The position numbers and the translations under genes are program-made. A stretch of 64,000 bases of DNA. Origin: Amyloporia xantha (taxonomy: Eukaryota; Basidiomycota; Agaricomycetes; Polyporales; Adustoporiaceae). Positions 51,508 to 62,200 of the stretch are shown here, one piece after another (position 1 is the stretch's first letter; each line of letters begins with the position of its first letter). The notes under the pieces are model-generated. The model did not search any database. It was not told the DNA's origin and worked only from the letters and a program-made list of their open reading frames with translations. The stretch is from contig JAYKKR010000001.1 in assembly GCA_036971615.1 (NCBI GenBank), forward strand, positions 186,001 to 250,000, read 5' to 3'.

Positions 51508-52032
51508 TTCAAGCTGGGGCCTGGATAGTCAAGAGGTTATTTCTAGCCCGTCGATTGTGACCTCCCTGGGTATTAGTTATCGCAGACTAAGGGTCGACTA
51601 GCGTCGCAGTCCGCAGGCTTGCAGATTTTCAGTCAAACTGACCAAGACGACGGGCTTAGTAAATGACAGAGCAGCAAGGTAAGGGATTCATCCCGTGAGT
51701 CGACCCGTGAGCATGTGCATTAGTGCGCAGTGCCTGAGATAAGGATAACTGGTGCCCTCTTCATGCTCGATTGTGAATAGTTTGAATGTTGTTGAATAGC
51801 AAAGCTCTCTCAGCCGGCGCAGACCATAACGTCAGTGAAGAACAAGCCTCATGTCGATATCATGATAATAAGCCCCGGTTTGAATTCTTGCAATGCTGTC
51901 GACATGAATCGCCCCACAGCGACGACCACTGGCAACCAATCAAGTTAACTCCCGCAGGACTACAGCGATTCGGCCAGTAGAATGCAGCAATAATCCAACA
52001 GCCTCGAGCTAATAAATTTGGTAACAAATTTG
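51508..52032. other. Intergenic region left of the inverted-repeat element
   Basis: Upstream region of amidohydrolase 1. Nothing recognised. Confidence 0.45.
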
Positions 52033-52041
52033 GCCTAGTAC
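52033..52041. repeat. Target-site duplication, left
   Basis: GCCTAGTAC; the identical copy is at 52960-52968. Confidence 0.8.
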
Positions 52042-52317
52042 CAGGCTCCTAAAACCATCCGTCGCTATCGTGTTCTCGTTCCCTTCATATATATTTCATT
52101 TTATGCTTAGTCATAATTATTAATGGTTCGAAAATATTTCCTAATTGGGTCGAGGAGTAGTGGAAGAGAACACTATAGGACGGCTGGCCCAACTGACCAG
52201 CCGAGATTCGGCACCGCGCCACCAGCGAGAGGATACCTCGCAGTAAATTCGACAGCCTCCTTTGTAACCCTAGGAAAGGTTTTATTTTATGGACTTCCTC
52301 TCGGTGCAGATCGCACC
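52042..52317 (+). repeat. Left terminal inverted repeat of the MULE-like element
   Basis: 276 bp, tip CAGGCTCCTAAAACC, inner end TGCAGATCGCACC. Encodes by chance the same open frame as the right arm (starting at 52123). Confidence 0.9.
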
Positions 52318-52683
52318 TCTTCCCCGCCGGTGTCCGTTAGGTCAGCAACAGGAAACTGCATGTCCAACAAAATTTGAGGGTTTTCTGCTGTCTGGAGTTA
52401 TCTGCAATAGACTGGCCATGAAATGGTATAAGAGTATGCTGCATGGATAGCATGAATAGATTGATAGAATATCATTAGCAACTAAAACATGTTGTCACCT
52501 CGAGTCAAATCATACTTAGTGTGACTCCGAGCCAGCTTTCAATATTTGCTGTCGACATCAATACTTCACTCTCTTCTCTACCCATACCATCAATGCAGAT
52601 CAGAAGTGAAGTTATATTACTGTGGCAGCTTTCCGCTCTTGCGGACATATTAGGCAGTGGGACACCGACAGGGGACCCGGAGC

Positions 52684-52959
52684 GGTGCGATCTGCACCGA
52701 GAGGAAGTCCATAAAATAAAACCTTTCCTAGGGTTACAAAGGAGGCTGTCGAATTTACTGCGAGGTATCCTCTCGCTGGTGGCGCGGTGCCGAATCTCGG
52801 CTGGTCAGTTGGGCCAGCCGTCCTATAGTGTTCTCTTCCACTACTCCTCGACCCAATTAGGAAATATTTTCGAACCATTAATAATTATGACTAAGCATAA
52901 AATGAAATATATATGAAGGGAACGAGAACACGATAGCGACGGATGGTTTTAGAAGCCTG
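52684..52959 (-). repeat. Right terminal inverted repeat of the MULE-like element
   Basis: 276 bp, reverse complement of 52042-52317 apart from one base near the outer tip. Confidence 0.9.
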
Positions 52960-52968
52960 GCCTAGTAC
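52960..52968. repeat. Target-site duplication, right
   Basis: GCCTAGTAC, matching 52033-52041. Removing the element and one copy would restore an uninterrupted empty site. Confidence 0.8.
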
Positions 52969-53086
52969 ACGTTCCGCGAGACCAGCTGCATGTCGTTGAC
53001 GAGATGACAAACGATCGAAAGACGCTCGCGGAGGGACGGACCAAGATCGAATTGAAATGTTCACGATCGTCTGACTACATCCTGCT

Positions 53087-54868
53087 TCACCAGAGCTCCT
53101 GCCCGTCTCGCTTGTACACTCGGCCACCCTTCATCACAAATTTAATCCCCGTCTTGTCCACCGCATTCTCAAAATCCTTTGCAAGATCACCGGTGGTGGC
53201 GATGATGTCCGCCGCGAACCCTCGTCGGATGGCACCGAATGGGACCTCGTTGTCCCCGACCGTCCTCGCATCTTCCTTCAGATCCCCAACCCGAGCCAAT
53301 CGCTCTTCCCCCTCCTTACCCTCCCATGCCATACTCCTGATGCATTCCCACCCGCTGAGCGTGCCCCATCGCAGCACCTTTCGCCAGTCCGCGCCCAGCC
53401 GCACCATCAGTTTCATCTCAAGGGCGTTCTCGCCGTGATCAAAGACGCCCGTGTCACCACCACACGCGATGCTCTCGACGACCCTCTCCAGCGCGAGTTG
53501 GAACGTGCGTTTCGAGTTCTCCCACCGCTGCGGGTTGGCGTTAGCCATCGAGTAATACGCCGCGAGGGTCGGCACCCAGATCGTCTTGATGCCCGACATA
53601 CCCGAATGGGCCGAGTCTGATGCATTTTCGAGATTTACTGTGTCGAAGAGCATGTTGTATCCGTGCTCGATCGAGTGGAAGCCTGGGCCACTGGCAACAC
53701 TAGTCCCGGTGATATTCCAATGCGTACTGTGGGCGGCAACCTTGACGCCGAGTTGATGCGAGGTTGAGACTATCGCGTCCAACTCGTTCCTATTGAAAGT
53801 AGGGATGTCCGCTAGCGCTGCGGCGTACGATGTGTCAGCCATGCGCTGGCGGGGCCGGTAGTCTAAAAATGTCATAAGTGGAAGCCCGTGAAATCTGTGT
53901 CCTGGGATAGGATACTTGCCTGCGTAAACCTTAATAGAAGCAGAGTTTATTCGCATGAGATCTGGGCAAACGGAATTTACGAGCGCACAACCACTGACCT
54001 TGATCCAATCTGCGCCTCCACCAATCTGCCTTCGAACAACTTTGATACATTCGGCTTCCCCGTCCACCACCTCTGCACCTGTGATACCGTCCACGCCATC
54101 CTGATCAAGGTGTATTCGGCTCTTCGGACCTGGGAGCAGGATGAAACACCAACACTACAATGACGACTGAGGTCATCAGGTAACGTACTGTATGTATTCG
54201 TGGTGACGAGGGACCGATTCGCGCAGAAGTACCGCGGTCCGGGGATCATAGGCCTCGGGCCTGATAGGAGCTTGCGCAGATGGATGTCTGCATCGTCCAT
54301 TCCTTCGGTTCCAAGGTCTCTATTGGGGTAGACGCCAGCGAGGTAAATCATGATGCCCCTGTGCTATAAAGGTTGAATAGGCTTTCACCGTACGGCCGTA
54401 TACCCTGCCATTAGAGTGCGCTTCGCGTGGAGCGTCCCGCGTACGATGCGCTCCACGAAACTTTCGGTCGTCACCTGGTCATCCCAGCTCACGTCTGAAT
54501 ACGCATGCAGAAATACTGTGCACGGAGATAGACAGGCGTTCAGTCCAGTCTATAGGTTACCGTAATAAGCACTGAATACACTCACTGTGGATATGTGCAT
54601 CTACGAAACCCGGCAGCACGGTCGCATTCCTCAGATCCGCCAACTGCGGGTCAGCCCAGTCCACGCCCGCTGCTTGTTCTTCCTTCGTGAAAGGCCGCAC
54701 ATCAAGAATAAGCCCAGACTTGGGGGACACGGTGATCACTCTGTCCTCTAGCAACTCGAGGGAGTACGGGTCAAACAGCTTGCCCGCATAGATGGTCTTG
54801 ACTTTTGTTTCCGCCCCACAGGTCGCGGAAGGCTGCGAACTGGGGTCCGCGGGCACAGGCAGCTGCAT
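53087..54868 (-). CDS. Amidohydrolase-family protein 2
   Basis: Paralogue of the 49763-51507 gene with the same architecture. Start 54868 (MQLPVPADPSSQPSATCGAE), GKLFDPYSLELLEDRVITVS, first metal site LPGFVDAHIH, TLMAGYTAVRDLGTEGMDDA, GPRYFCANRSLVTTNTYS, GADWIKVSG, then LGVKVAAHSTHWNITGT, GFHSIEHGYNMLFD, SIACGGDTGVFDHGENALEM and MVRLGADWRKVLRWGTLSGW. Ends DGQELW at TGA 53087-53089. All expected metal ligands are retained. The two copies have diverged noticeably in the loop after the lysine, so the duplication is not recent and substrates may differ. Several introns. Confidence 0.88.
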
Positions 54869-55701
54869 GAGAGCGTCGCAGAGTAGTGCCTGCCGTGCAG
54901 ACTCGAACCTTGCATGCTGATAAGAGTAGGGGCCAGTCCATGGGGAGCAACGATATGAGTTCCCAACGGGTCCAGACGGCGACTTCGACTTCTACCGTAC
55001 ACGCGGTCACGTGGTCGCAATTTACAGAGGGCGTTGGCAAGCCAGGCTCCAGCTTCCCCGGCGCAGTACTCATAAACACAGTACTTTGCAAGGTGCCTGC
55101 GCACAGACTTCCGCGTCCCGTGATGTCGGTTGGAAAAATGACATGAATTCTACGAGCAACGGTAATGATCAACTTGAAACTAAAAATACACAAAATCGTA
55201 TATAGTGGAGATGAATGAATCGTGCAAATGACATGAGGGGTTCTAATTAAACCAGCAGTACAATTAATGACCAATATCGCAAACGGTCTCGTATATGAAG
55301 ACGTAGTGATGACTCGTATGAGGCCCACCTACGGACATCGATGTACGAAGAGACGCAGACGAATGGTGCACCAGACGAAGGGCTGTTACTAAGATGTAAG
55401 TCCGCTCGGAGATTCAGGGCGTAGAGCGCTAGATGGAAAACGAGACAAGCGTGGAGGATATCAAGAATAGAGAGGACTGCCAAAACGTCCAGAGGTGCCT
55501 TCATAAAGATCAGAGCAGGAGAGACAAAGACGAGCCAAGCCACGAAAGCATGCCGATGAACACCACAAACCTACTCATACACACCAACGACGCCACCCAG
55601 TCCGCGTCTATCGTACAAATCCTAATCCCAATCCAAAGATGACGATGATGAAATACCGCGCCGAAGCACTTTTGTTTCGCGGGAGACTGCGTCCGAGTGG
55701 C
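54869..55701. other. Intergenic region between amidohydrolase 2 and the F-box gene
   Basis: Upstream of amidohydrolase 2. An open frame at 55247-55543 (-) is hydrophobic but unrecognised. Confidence 0.4.
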
Positions 55702-58064
55702 CTACGCCTGCGCCTTCCGCATGATGAAGGGGCCCTCGAGAGGGATGGCCTGGAAGTTGTTCGTCCACGCGCGCCAGGAGCCGACAAAGTTCTGGCCGCC
55801 GACGATGTAGCCTCTGAAGATGTATGTACCGAGCGCCGGGTTATTGAGCGGGATGCGCACGATGGAGACGAGCCCGTCCCAGCGCCGAACACGCCCGTAG
55901 TACCGATAGTGATTCCACGCCTGGCCGTGGCGGGGGAGTGTCTAGTCAGAGGAAGCGACTTTAGGGACTGAAAATATAGCAGCAATGAAGACGTACCTCG
56001 CCAGTCACGATGATGTCGCAGACGCCGTCACACTGGTGCACGCCGCGCACCTTGTCCTCATCGATGTCATCCGCGTTGTCCGCGTACTCGTCCTCACTGT
56101 CGCTGTCCCCGTCATCGTAGAACTCAGACCCCATCTCCTCGTCGATCATCTCATCCACGTCGAACCCAAGGATGCCACTCGCCTCCTTCCGCACGTCGTC
56201 GAGCTCCGGATCATCATACGTGCCAAAGTCCGACATGTCCACGTCCCCGTCCCCGTCCACGTCCAGCTGGGACGTCGACGCCGCCTCCGAAGCCTCGCCC
56301 ATTGAGCCATGCGAACATGTACAATGCGCAAGCGAGGCCGGCGTGGGCGACGCAGAGCCGGAGATCCGCTCGACAACTGCCGCTGCCGCTGCAGCCGTCG
56401 CGCGGGCCCTCTCCTGCTCCTCCGCCTCCTCTTGCGCCCGGCGCCGCTTGCAATCCGTGCACGTGCTCGGGCTGTGCGTGTTGGTGCGCTCGGGTACGTA
56501 CGTCTCGTACGTGTGCGTCACGCGCAGGCCCTCGTCCCAAACGCGGACGAGTCCGTTACTCTCGCGCGTTTCCACCCTCGGGAACCACGCGTTGCACACC
56601 CCGTCGTCGTAGTGCTGGGGAGAGCCGCCGCAGCGCACGGGCGGCGCGGGGTTGATGCAGTGGTGCTCGCGCAGGCGCATGTACAGCGGCGAGGTGTACA
56701 TCCGCGGATTGTTGTACGCGAACGACGTCGGGAACTCGGTCGCGGTGACGAGGGAGAAGTACGAGTGCATGTCGGGAACCTTGACATGCACGGGACGTCA
56801 GTAACGCTGCACGAAAAGGAGCGATCTGCACGAACCAGCAGGCGGCCCCGCCATAGCCCGGCCAGAACGCCAATGGGAAAGACGACGCCTTTGTTTGACG
56901 GGACGTGCCACGGGTCGATGCAGCCTGTCAGGCGGTACCAATCCTCGTCCCAGCGCACGCTCACGGCCTTCGAACTTCGCCGCCACGAGCCGTCGTCTTC
57001 CAGCTTCTGTTCTTCTCCCGTCAGATGGTCGAACCAATCCGGGGAACCGTGGTCCGTGAGTCTCACGGACGGTTGGTAGTTTGCCTCATCGACGTCCGCG
57101 ACGGTCGGATGAACGTGTGTCCTCTGCAGCGCCAACGCGTGTTCTCGGTTCAATGGCTGTCCCGCCGTGTATGGAATGGGCGTCTCGTGCAGGGTCATGT
57201 ACAAGAGCTTCGCCCCTGGGGCAAGGAGTGGAGCGGAAATCTTGAGGCGTAAACCGAAGTGGCTGAACACCTCGATAAGAGCTGCAGGATCCCGGTAAAG
57301 AGGATAGAAGCCGTGGGGTGTCATGAAAATGTAAGGAAGCTCGTCCTGCAACTCTGCCGGAAGAGGGAAATTGAAATGGTTATCGGGAGCGTGGAAAGAG
57401 GGATAACGAAGGGCCGTGAGGACAAAGGGGCGAACGAGGTCGGAAATCTCATTGCGTTTTGCGTTAGGCATGGCTATTAGTTTGCCTGTCATTGTATGGC
57501 ATTAGCACGGACAACTGAGTGGCAGCTCAGGGACGACGCACCTCGATCCAATCTAAACCAGAACAACCAGATTGCAAGGGAGTTGATGGTACTCTCCGCG
57601 GGCCACCCGTTACTGATTTCGCGGTTTTCCCAAAGACGCAGACGGAGGAAATCATAAAGCAGGGAGTCTATGTTACACCAGTCGAGTCTGGCCATATTCC
57701 GGCCGTCATTCTCCATGCACATAATCCATGCAGTCCAGAGGTCGGCCTCGAGGTAGGGGGAGTGAACGTCACCACGCCGGATTCGGTTCAGCATGCGACA
57801 GACCTTCTTGAGTTGTATAGCGAGATTGGAGGTATGGAGAATGCTGTCGCCGAGGCGTCTGTGGGGAGCGCGAATGTCGAACTTGGCTCTCAAGACAGAG
57901 GCGTAGAGGGTGCGAGCACTGTTGAAGCACAGCGCGGTGTAGAGGCGCCTGGAGGTGAGGAGGAGGGGGAGGAGACCGCAAGGGGGGCCATGAGGGTCGA
58001 GGAGGGTGAGCTCGAAACCGATGTGGTAGAGGACGTCGTCTGGGATGGAGTCGAGGGAGGCCAT
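55702..58064 (-). CDS. F-box protein with acidic insert (candidate SCF substrate adaptor)
   Basis: The start at 58064 (MASLDSIPDDVLYHIGFELT) opens with an F-box-like motif and LPLLLTSRRLYTAL, expected to bind Skp1 in an SCF ubiquitin ligase. Next comes a conserved basidiomycete block: RLRLWENREISNGWPAESTI, NSLAIWLFWF, RYPSFHAPDNHFNFPLPAEL, then GSPDWFDHLTGEEQKLEDDG and SVRWDEDWYRLTGCIDPWHV. The C-terminal region carries MYTSPLYMRLREHHCINPAP, an Ala/acidic low-complexity insert (DVDGDGDVDMSDFGTYDDPE and following), and ends VRRWDGLVSIVRIPLNNPAL then IPLEGPFIMRKAQA, TAG 55702-55704. An upstream in-frame ATG would add about 55 residues. The substrate is unknown. Introns lie near 57480-57540, 56790-56850 and 55930-56000. 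Confidence 0.82.
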
Positions 58065-58612
58065 GGTGGGGGTGGCTATGAGAAAGGGAGCATCGCGACG
58101 GAGGCTGATATATGCGCTGTCGGGAGGGGCGTCTAGGAAGAAAGCGGAGAAGGCGGGGAGAGAGACTGAGAGGGATGGTGAAGAGGAGTCGGAGTCTGTC
58201 ACGGAGATACAGTATGTCACGAATCTCAATTATTCGATCTCCCCAGTGGAATGAATTCTCCTGATCGGCCTCGCTTGATGTCCCTGCCACCACCCAAACA
58301 GCATCCTTAACTCAGCCACGTGGAATAGACGCCCGTCTCCCCGATTGGTCGTCGCCGTTCGTGCATCTCGCGGGAGAATCCTCGCTCCAGTGGTTGCTCT
58401 CCTCCTGCCCCCGCTTCCATCAGAGGGCCTGCTGCTGCTGCTGCTGCTCAGGCGGCTGCAATTCCCTCTGTATGCCATCCCCCCTTCACGCACACCCACT
58501 GACACTCGCCTCCTTCGACCCCCATCGTCATTCTCCGCGATCCTCTGCATCCGGACTCGATTCTTCCAACTGCGCTCTAGCCACTGCCCTCTGACCCTGA
58601 TGCGCAGACCAC
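58065..58612. other. Region upstream of the F-box gene
   Basis: Includes a GCT/CTG trinucleotide run at about 58430-58449. No gene recognised. Confidence 0.4.
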
Positions 58613-59263
58613 ATGTCTCACCCCAGTCCCACGCATGTCATCCTCATTCTTGCCTCCCTCCACTATCGCATCCTTCCCTCTCTTCGGCTTACCTCCATCT
58701 CCTTATGTCCATACCGGCTCGTGCGGCTTCTCTCCTCGCCCTCGGCCGACCCACATACTATCTTCTCTGACATATGTCCTTTCTCCAGAACACACGTGTG
58801 TCTTCCTGCCTACATCATCCATTCCCTCTCGCTCGGTCCCATGTCTCTCGCGCGGCTCTCCCTATCCACAGTCGCCCAAGAAATAGATCCCAAGTACGTA
58901 CATACCGACACACCGTCTCACGATCAATACCGTCAATCCTCCCCACCCGCCAATCAGCCCCGGCCCCACTCCACTTGCCGCCACGCCCTGGCCCGCATCT
59001 TCGTCCTCCCCCTGCTATCCTCGGGCGCCCTTATCTCTCCTACTTTACATCACACCCTGGACGCCGTCAAGCTTCCTCTCGCGCAACCCTTCCATTCGCT
59101 TTACGCCATTTCAAACGCCGTCCATCGCCCACCCCTACTATCTCCCATCACTCGCGCTCCAGGTGTCTGTCCTGACCGTCCCACCGACTTGGTCTCCCCA
59201 TGCCGTTATGGTCTGATATCCGGCGCCTTTGGCTCCGTCCCACTTCGGATCCTATCTTCATAA
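58613..59263 (+). other. CT-rich open frames, coding status doubtful
   Basis: Three overlapping + frames stay open here (58613-59263, 58635-58886, 58774-59175) because the DNA is pyrimidine-rich. The translated peptides are Ser/Pro/Leu-rich without domains. I see no decisive splice structure, so I do not call a gene, though an unusual basidiomycete-specific protein cannot be excluded. Confidence 0.3.
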
Positions 59264-62200
59264 TCTTCTGCGGTCCAGAGCCTTTCGTTCGATGCGGTGC
59301 AGTTATCGCGGTCGTTTCGTAAACGATGCCTTCAAGGCCGGGTCCATTCACCACGCATCGCGACCCTGTAAACGCTGTGTCTTTTTCCAATAGTACGTAA
59401 CGCAACTGCGGCGGTAGCGTTCCGGCCCATTACGCACGCTCTGATCACCAGCTCGTGATTATGGCCGCCTTTATGTATTACGTTTGTTGACGGACTCTCA
59501 CAGAAGCCATCCCTGGACGTCTTCCGCATCGGCAAGATCGAACCGATCCTGTGCCTGTGGTTCTTATGGCTCCCGCTGGTTCGCTTCTCTGGATCGATTT
59601 GGCTCGCCTGACGGCCGCTGTAGCTATGTTCGTCTCCGGTTAAGTTGCAAGTCCTCACCCCCAGACATCTGGTTCCATGCATAACTGATGCCGCCTCTGC
59701 CGTGCGCTTGCGTTTTCTGATCCAAATCGCATAGGATCGTCTGTCTGGCGGTCTAGACCCGCGGTATAGACGACAAAGAGAAAACGCCGCGGGACAAATC
59801 TCCGACATTTTAGCTAACCATAGCTAGTGACCGCCGCGGACCCAAATTGCGCACCTATCGCTGGTCAAATCTCTTGGCAGCCGCCATTGGCATTTTAGCC
59901 TTGTGCTTGCCGTCGCACCGCGCATTCATCCCGGAACTTGAACAAAGCCAGGGCCTCAAACTGCCTCAAAGGCTACCCGCCCCGATCGCCAGCGACACAA
60001 ACACCGAACACCAGACGCCCACAATTTGTCGTCCTGTGTCAACCCCGCCCGGGCTCTGTGGGGACTAGTCACTGACAGCTCTATGATCGGCTTCTACGTC
60101 GAAGCATTATACCCCAAATGCTACATTCCGGGGTTCTGTGGCAGCGGGACGCTTGCGCAGGTTGCTAATATGACGGTAAGCGCATGGGTACAGTACGTTA
60201 TACTCTGATGGAGCAGAGTGCCAGCGTGCTATCTGACGCTCCCTTGCACCCAGTAGGACGAGCCTGATAGCCCGGCGGCGACGGCGACGGCGAGATGGAG
60301 TGGCCAGAGCGACGGAGCGCTGTGGGCCAACATACGTTTGTGTCTGGTCCTCGTCTGGGCGATCGGATCATCTGCCAGACCCGCCGACTTCCTTCGCTAC
60401 GCCAATTGTATGTGATGGCGTCGTCCTCTTGTGGGCTGTGATAGCCAGAATCCCGTCATTACAAGTCCGCCCTTTCCCAAGGTGACTGCATCGCCGCCGT
60501 GTGTGCATGCCTTATCCGCGTCCCCCTCACCATCTGTACAGCGGCAGCACATTTGAACTCTGAACATCCATGTCCATATCCTTGTTACTGTCAAACGTAG
60601 ACAGGTGGAAGCAACGCCCATTTCCACTACCCACACCCTCCCAGTCTCAAGCTATGCAACGAAGCATGGAGCACGAGGTGTGAAAGATCGCTTGGGGATT
60701 AGCGCCGCGTACCAGAGTCAAGAGTATGTCTCGCTAGTGGTTATGCTCCGTGAATTCAAAGCGCGACGTCTCTTCCTACTCTAACCGTTCTACTGAGCCG
60801 CGGAGGCCTTTCTTCACCTCGGGAATGTCTTCTAGTACAGGTACGTCATATTGGGCGCTATTCCCGGCCCGCGCTGTGCCGCCGGATACCGACAGCCCTC
60901 GTCAAGTGTGTACGTAGTATGTACTATGTAAGACAGCCCGATCTCATCATTGCCATTGCTTTCAAGACAGCAAGCGCAGCCAGAAGCTTCAAGACGGTAC
61001 GCTACCTGGGCATTGAGGGTCTCAAGTTCGGCGCGGAGCCACGGTATCACTGACAGCGTGGCCGCCCTGTGCCTTGTCACGATAACAATTAAATGTGTCA
61101 CAGATTTGGTTTTTTTCATTTCCCATCTAGCAATATTAACTGACAGGGACCATTGGACGGATCTATAGGACGCCGTCGATTGAAGTGGCCCGATCCGTGA
61201 GCTTGAGCGGAGGACGCTCGATCAAGCACCAATTTCCCGGACGAGGGTACCTGTAAACCCTTGACTTCACGCCATGATGGTTTCCGCTGCGTAAACGTGC
61301 CTCATAGAATACCCCATCCCGCATCCGAACCATAACAAAGTCACATTCCTCGTCTGCGTGTGGTGCCCGTGTCCCAGTATGGCATCTTCTATCGCCTGTA
61401 AGTTCTTCCGTCCTCAAGGTTTTTTGTCTGCATCTGTTGTTGTCAACTTCGAATGATTGTCTCATGAGCGTTGATTAGCCCGTCGCGAACGTAATGGAGC
61501 CCCCCTGTCAGGGTGCTCAGGGTACGATCTGCGCGGTCAGATTGGGACATGTGGACATCGGCCCTGGACATTGTTAGGTTCATGTGTCGGAGATGGGCCC
61601 ATACATCTCACGACATGTTTGTTTCGTAGAGGTCATGCACCCCCTCGGTGACATCTTCCATTGGGCACCGTTCTTATATCGTCCCGGAAGCGTGTGTTCG
61701 GGAACGCCCATGTCCGACGCAACGCTTCTCTTGCACTGCACTGGTGATGTGACTGAAAATCGAGTGTTCCAGGTACGAAGTATATCAATATCTTACGTTG
61801 CCCTAAAATCTTGTTTTGATTCCACCCCATGTGTATGTCAGAGGACATACTGGGCGCGCCGGCCACGGCGTGATGAACCTTGCGCCTCTGAATTTCTCAA
61901 GGAGGCTGAACGACGGAGCGCCATCCTTTTACATAACCTTTTATGTATTGGCTGTCGGCGTCTTCGACCGCTTCTGGGTTGAGATTCCTGCACGAGATTC
62001 ACCATTCCTTGTCTGCAGCTCATAGTGCACGTTTCTCGACTCCACTGGCCCTGTGACGTTCTTCAGAAATAGGCCTCGGAGTATGTTGTAGCTCGTTGAA
62101 AATACTCCTTGCTCAAAGTTGTTGTGCCCATGGATTATTCCGAGCCGTACGCTGACTGTAAAATTTTGGACAGAAAATACGGCGCCTACATATATTGCAG

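Larger units (their letters stand above)
52042..52959. mobile_element. Non-autonomous Mutator-like (MULE) element with 276-bp TIRs
   Basis: The ends 52042-52317 and 52684-52959 are reverse complements over 276 bp. I found one difference, near the tip (CAGGCTCC versus CAGGCTTC). The element is flanked by an exact 9-bp direct repeat, GCCTAGTAC, at 52033-52041 and 52960-52968. Long terminal inverted repeats with 9-bp target duplication are the hallmark of Mutator-like DNA transposons. The 366-bp interior (52318-52683) has no transposase frame, so it would need a transposase from elsewhere. The near-identity of the arms suggests recent insertion. It sits between the two amidohydrolase paralogues, in the downstream flank of gene 2 and upstream of gene 1. 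Confidence 0.82.

Noticed and set aside
52123..52377. 84-codon frame repeated on the opposite strand at 52612-52878
   Set aside because: The duplicated frame is simply the shared sequence of the transposon's inverted arms; the peptides diverge as soon as the arms end and no start context or domain is present.
56309..57079. 256-codon + strand frame within the F-box locus
   Set aside because: Antisense of the F-box coding sequence; the translation is an Arg/Ala-rich shadow with no domain.
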